From Betaproteobacteria bacterium (GTDB taxonomy: Bacteria > Pseudomonadota > Gammaproteobacteria > Burkholderiales > SG8-41), in assembly GCA_021414185.1 (NCBI GenBank), contig JAIOOZ010000608.1, forward strand, positions 1 to 7,635: a stretch of DNA of 7,635 nt, in the 5' to 3' direction. Each line of letters begins with the position of its first letter. Within the stretch, counting starts at the first letter, position 1. Of the stretch, positions 5,609-7,635 are shown one piece after another. The notes under the pieces are model-generated. The model was not told where the DNA came from. It was given only the letters and a program-made list of their open reading frames with translations, and made no database searches. The position numbers and the translations under genes were made by a program.

Positions 5609-6589
5609 TTACTCGAGCTTGATGCCGGTCTGGCGGACGATTTTCCCCCAGCGCTCAATATCGTTCTTGATGTCGGCGGCAAACTGTTCCGGCGTGTTGC
5701 CGACCGCATCGCCGCCCAACGTGTTCTGGAAACGGTCTTTCATTTCCGGCGTGGCGAGGATTTTCACGGTTTCGTCGTGAACGCGCATGACCACTGCACG
5801 CGGCGTGCCGGCGGGGGCAAGCAGGCCGTACCACGCGGAGATATCGAAGCCGGTCAGGCCGCCTTCCGCGAAAGTGCCGACGTCAGGCAAAGACGCGTGA
5901 CGTTTGGCGCTCGTCAGCGCGATGCCTTTGAGTTTACCGGCCTTGATGTGCGCTTGCACGGTTGGAATAGCAGTTGCCAGTAATGGGATCTGGCCTGCCA
6001 GCACGTCGATGACGGCCTGGCCGCCGCCCTTGTAGGCGATATGCGTGAACTGGGTGCCGGTGCGTTGCTCGAACAGGAGCATTGCGAGGTGCGGTGTGCT
6101 CGCATGGCCCGACGACGAATAATTGAGGCCGGGTTTGCTTTTTGCGTACGGTATCAGTTCCTTGGTATTCGACGGCGGAAACGACGGATGCGCGACGAGG
6201 ATGAGCGGCAGCGCAGCAACCTTGGTGATGGGCGCGAAATCCTTGACCGGATCGAAAGGCAGCTTGCTGTAAGCCGACGGATTGATGACCATCGTCGCGT
6301 CGAATGCCATCAGCAGCGTGTAGCCGTCGGCATTGGCCTTGGCGACCATGTCGGTGCCGATGTTCCCGTTGGCGCCGGTGCGGTTGTCGATGATGACCTG
6401 CTGGCCGAAACCGTCCCCGAGTTTCTGGCCTATGGCGCGCGCGAGTGCGTCGGTCGAGCCGCCGGCGGCAAACGGCACGATCAGCCGGATCGATTTGTGC
6501 GGATAGGGTTGGGCATGGCCGGCATGCGCAAAGACCATCAGCGCAAGACCGCAGCAGGCACGCAATGAAAATCTCAGGGCAGGGCGCAT
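5609..6589 (-). CDS. Bug family (TctC-like) tripartite tricarboxylate transporter substrate-binding protein 2
   Basis: A 326-residue periplasmic receptor, paralogous to the neighbouring one but clearly diverged. I choose ATG 6589: AGGAGG lies 8 nt upstream, and the alternative ATG at 6619 would only add a charged stretch (MPDIKKEEK) that is the translated ribosome-binding site. A classical Sec signal follows (MRPALRFSLRACCGLALMVF, AHAGHA; cleavage near residue 26). Bug hallmarks: YPHKSIRLIVPFAAGGSTDA (29-48), VIIDNRTGANGNIGTDMVAK (65-84), ADGYTLLMA (87-95), LPFDPVKDFAPIT (110-122), LVAHPSF (131-137), SSSGHASTPHLAMLLFE (158-174), HIAYKGGGQAVIDVLAGQI (183-201), GKLKGIALT (218-226), LPDVGTFAEGGLTGFDISAW (234-253), YGLLAPAGTP (254-263) and NTPEQFAADIKNDIERW (298-314). 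It converges on receptor 1 with 6 nt between stops and is divergent from ICL/PEPM-B, its likely functional partner. The ligand is unknown. Confidence 0.92.
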   Translation of the reverse strand: MRPALRFSLRACCGLALMVFAHAGHAQPYPHKSIRLIVPFAAGGSTDALARAIGQKLGDGFGQQVIIDNRTGANGNIGTDMVAKANADGYTLLMAFDATMVINPSAYSKLPFDPVKDFAPITKVAALPLILVAHPSFPPSNTKELIPYAKSKPGLNYSSSGHASTPHLAMLLFEQRTGTQFTHIAYKGGGQAVIDVLAGQIPLLATAIPTVQAHIKAGKLKGIALTSAKRHASLPDVGTFAEGGLTGFDISAWYGLLAPAGTPRAVVMRVHDETVKILATPEMKDRFQNTLGGDAVGNTPEQFAADIKNDIERWGKIVRQTGIKLE

Positions 6590-6595
6590 TGTTTT

Positions 6596-6604
6596 CTCCT
6601 CCTT
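6596..6604 (-). promoter_or_regulatory. Strong ribosome-binding site of Bug receptor 2
   Basis: The minus strand reads AAGGAGGAG (6604 to 6596), about 6-8 nt before ATG 6589. It fixes the start and removes the N-terminal extension that would begin at 6619. The rest of the 131-bp divergent gap 6590-6720 holds a GATAAT (6642 to 6637) as a possible -10 for this gene without a clear -35, and a CATAGTATG palindrome (6676-6684) whose TAGTAT could be a -10 for the plus-strand gene. Confidence 0.6.
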
Positions 6605-6720
6605 CTTTATGTCCGGCATGAGCGGGCACCGATTGGATTATCATCCGGTTTGTCCCGCGCACGCCGATGTTTGCGCATAGTATGGCACACGCCGCCGCGG
6701 GTTTTTAACAGGGAAAGCAT

Positions 6721-7587
6721 ATGACATCGACGGCAGGCGCATTGCGCGCGCGGCTGGCAGCCAAAGGCCTGATCACCGCGCCGGGTATTTACGACATGAT
6801 CTCGGCGCGCATCGCCGACCGCATGGGATTCCCGGCGCTTTACATGACGGGTTTTGGGGTAGTCGCTTCGCATCTGGGCTTGCCCGATGCAGGGCTGGCG
6901 ACGTATTCCGACATGGTTGGTCGCGTGAACCAGATCTGCACGATTGCGAGTACGCCTTTGATTGCCGACGCGGATACGGGTTACGGTGGTTTGCTGAACG
7001 TCGCGCATACCGTGCGCGGCTATATCAAGGCTGGCGCGGCGGCGGTGCAGCTCGAAGACCAGGAATTCCCGAAAAAATGCGGCCACACGCCGGGCCGGCG
7101 CGTGATTCCCGCCGCCGACATGGTGAAAAAAATCCGCGTTGCGGTCGAAGCGCGCGGTGACGGCGATATCCTGATTGTTGCGCGCACCGATGCGCGTACT
7201 GCGCATGGACTGGATGAAGCGCTGCGCCGTGCCGAAGCTTATGCCAAGGCAGGCGCCGATATATTATTTGTTGAATCGCCGGAGTCGGAACGCGAGATGG
7301 AAAAAATCTGCGCGAGTTTCGAGTTGCCGCTGATGGCAAACATGGTCGAAGGCGGCAAGACGCCGGTTTTGCCGGCCGCTCAGCTCGAAAAGCTGGGCTA
7401 CCGGATCGCGATTTTTCCGGCCACCGGATTTCTTGCCGCCGGTGCTGCGCTGGAATCCGTTTATAAGACGCTACGGCACGACGGTTCGAGCGTCGGCGCG
7501 AGTGCGCCGCTATACAACTTCAACGAATTTGCAAAACTGATGGGGTTCGAGGCGGTGTGGGACTTCGACAAGCGCCATGCGGACTAG
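6721..7587 (+). CDS. Isocitrate lyase/PEP mutase family lyase with complete active-site motifs (ICL/PEPM-B)
   Basis: A 288-residue cytoplasmic alpha/beta-barrel enzyme, the length of methylisocitrate lyase, 2,3-dimethylmalate lyase and related short ICL/PEPM members. Visible motifs: APGIYDMISARIADRMGF (20-37), YMTGFG (41-46), IADADTGYGG with metal-site Asp83 and Asp85 (81-90), LEDQEFPKKCGH (111-122) with Glu112, Asp113 and catalytic Cys120, IVARTDART (152-160), LFVESP (182-187), LMANMVEGGKTP (204-215), LGYRIAIFPATGF (225-237) and the C-terminal helix region ending FDKRHAD. The intact KKCGH loop points to a Mg-dependent 2-hydroxy-acid lyase. NMVEGGKTP resembles dimethylmalate-lyase-like members more than PrpB in my recollection, so I do not name the substrate. 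AGGGA lies 6 nt before the ATG. Divergent from Bug receptor 2. Confidence 0.9.
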   Translation: MTSTAGALRARLAAKGLITAPGIYDMISARIADRMGFPALYMTGFGVVASHLGLPDAGLATYSDMVGRVNQICTIASTPLIADADTGYGGLLNVAHTVRGYIKAGAAAVQLEDQEFPKKCGHTPGRRVIPAADMVKKIRVAVEARGDGDILIVARTDARTAHGLDEALRRAEAYAKAGADILFVESPESEREMEKICASFELPLMANMVEGGKTPVLPAAQLEKLGYRIAIFPATGFLAAGAALESVYKTLRHDGSSVGASAPLYNFNEFAKLMGFEAVWDFDKRHAD

Positions 7588-7615
7588 AGTCTATTCAATC
7601 CAAAAACGATGGAAC

Positions 7616-7635
7616 CGCAGATAAACGCCGATGAA
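7616..7635. repeat. Two tandem CGCNGATRAA decamers at the window edge
   Basis: CGCAGATAAA (7616-7625) is followed immediately by CGCCGATGAA (7626-7635). The pair resembles the decamer arrays of the type GATGAACGCAGATAAACGC that I recall from intergenic regions of environmental proteobacterial genomes. The window ends here, so the array length is unknown. No terminator hairpin is evident between the stop at 7587 and this repeat. Confidence 0.45.

Noticed and set aside
6607..7206. Minus-strand open frame of 199 codons opposite ICL/PEPM-B
   Set aside because: Arg/His-rich shadow of the plus-strand enzyme, with no motifs or ribosome-binding site.
7580..7605. Possible terminator hairpin GACTAGAGTC after ICL/PEPM-B
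   Set aside because: The palindrome leaves a 2-nt loop and a 4-bp stem, with no T tract after it on the plus strand.
1..7635. CRISPR array, tRNA, rRNA or riboswitch
   Set aside because: No regularly spaced direct repeats of the right length, no cloverleaf-like sequence and no recognisable aptamer were found by eye; the gaps between genes are short and accounted for.

Overview
This window looks like chromosomal DNA from a GC-rich betaproteobacterium, most likely Burkholderiales or a close relative. The main reason is two Bug-family (TctC-type) periplasmic solute receptors beside isocitrate lyase/PEP mutase-family enzymes, a combination that is greatly expanded in that group. No rRNA, tRNA or CRISPR array is visible. 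The taxonomic call is inference from gene content.

Left part (1-954): the 5' end of a FadR-type GntR regulator runs off the left edge on the minus strand. Its sigma70-like promoter appears to place the transcript start on the ATG, and three GT-N2-AC elements phased at 12 bp overlap that promoter. Next comes a decayed area: the C-terminal remnant of an IS30-family transposase (373 to about 614) is joined at about 615-624 to the interior of a truncated, frameshifted second copy of a caspase-like gene (about 624-954).

Centre (970-3440): a minus-strand operon with a good promoter (TTGACA-N18-CATAAT). The first gene encodes a 227-residue exported protein. The second, 11 nt downstream, encodes a 535-residue exported caspase-family (C14) protease with a Tat-like signal, a His122/Cys174 dyad and a C-terminal domain homologous to the first protein. 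The broken second caspase copy follows 15 nt after the stop. This pairing of a protease with a free-standing version of its own accessory domain is the least familiar and most interesting part of the window.

Right part (3581-7587): four genes in mirror-image order, ICL/PEPM-A (minus), Bug receptor 1 (plus), Bug receptor 2 (minus), ICL/PEPM-B (plus). The two receptors face each other with only 6 nt between their stop codons, and each is divergent from its enzyme. A reasonable inference is uptake and cleavage of carboxylic acids: the receptors would bind a di- or tricarboxylate in the periplasm and the enzymes would cleave or decarboxylate a 2-hydroxy acid in the cytoplasm. ICL/PEPM-B has the complete lyase motif set. 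ICL/PEPM-A lacks the catalytic Cys and one metal-site Asp. No TctA/TctB membrane subunits are present here. The window ends in two copies of a CGCNGATRAA decamer, probably the edge of an intergenic repeat.
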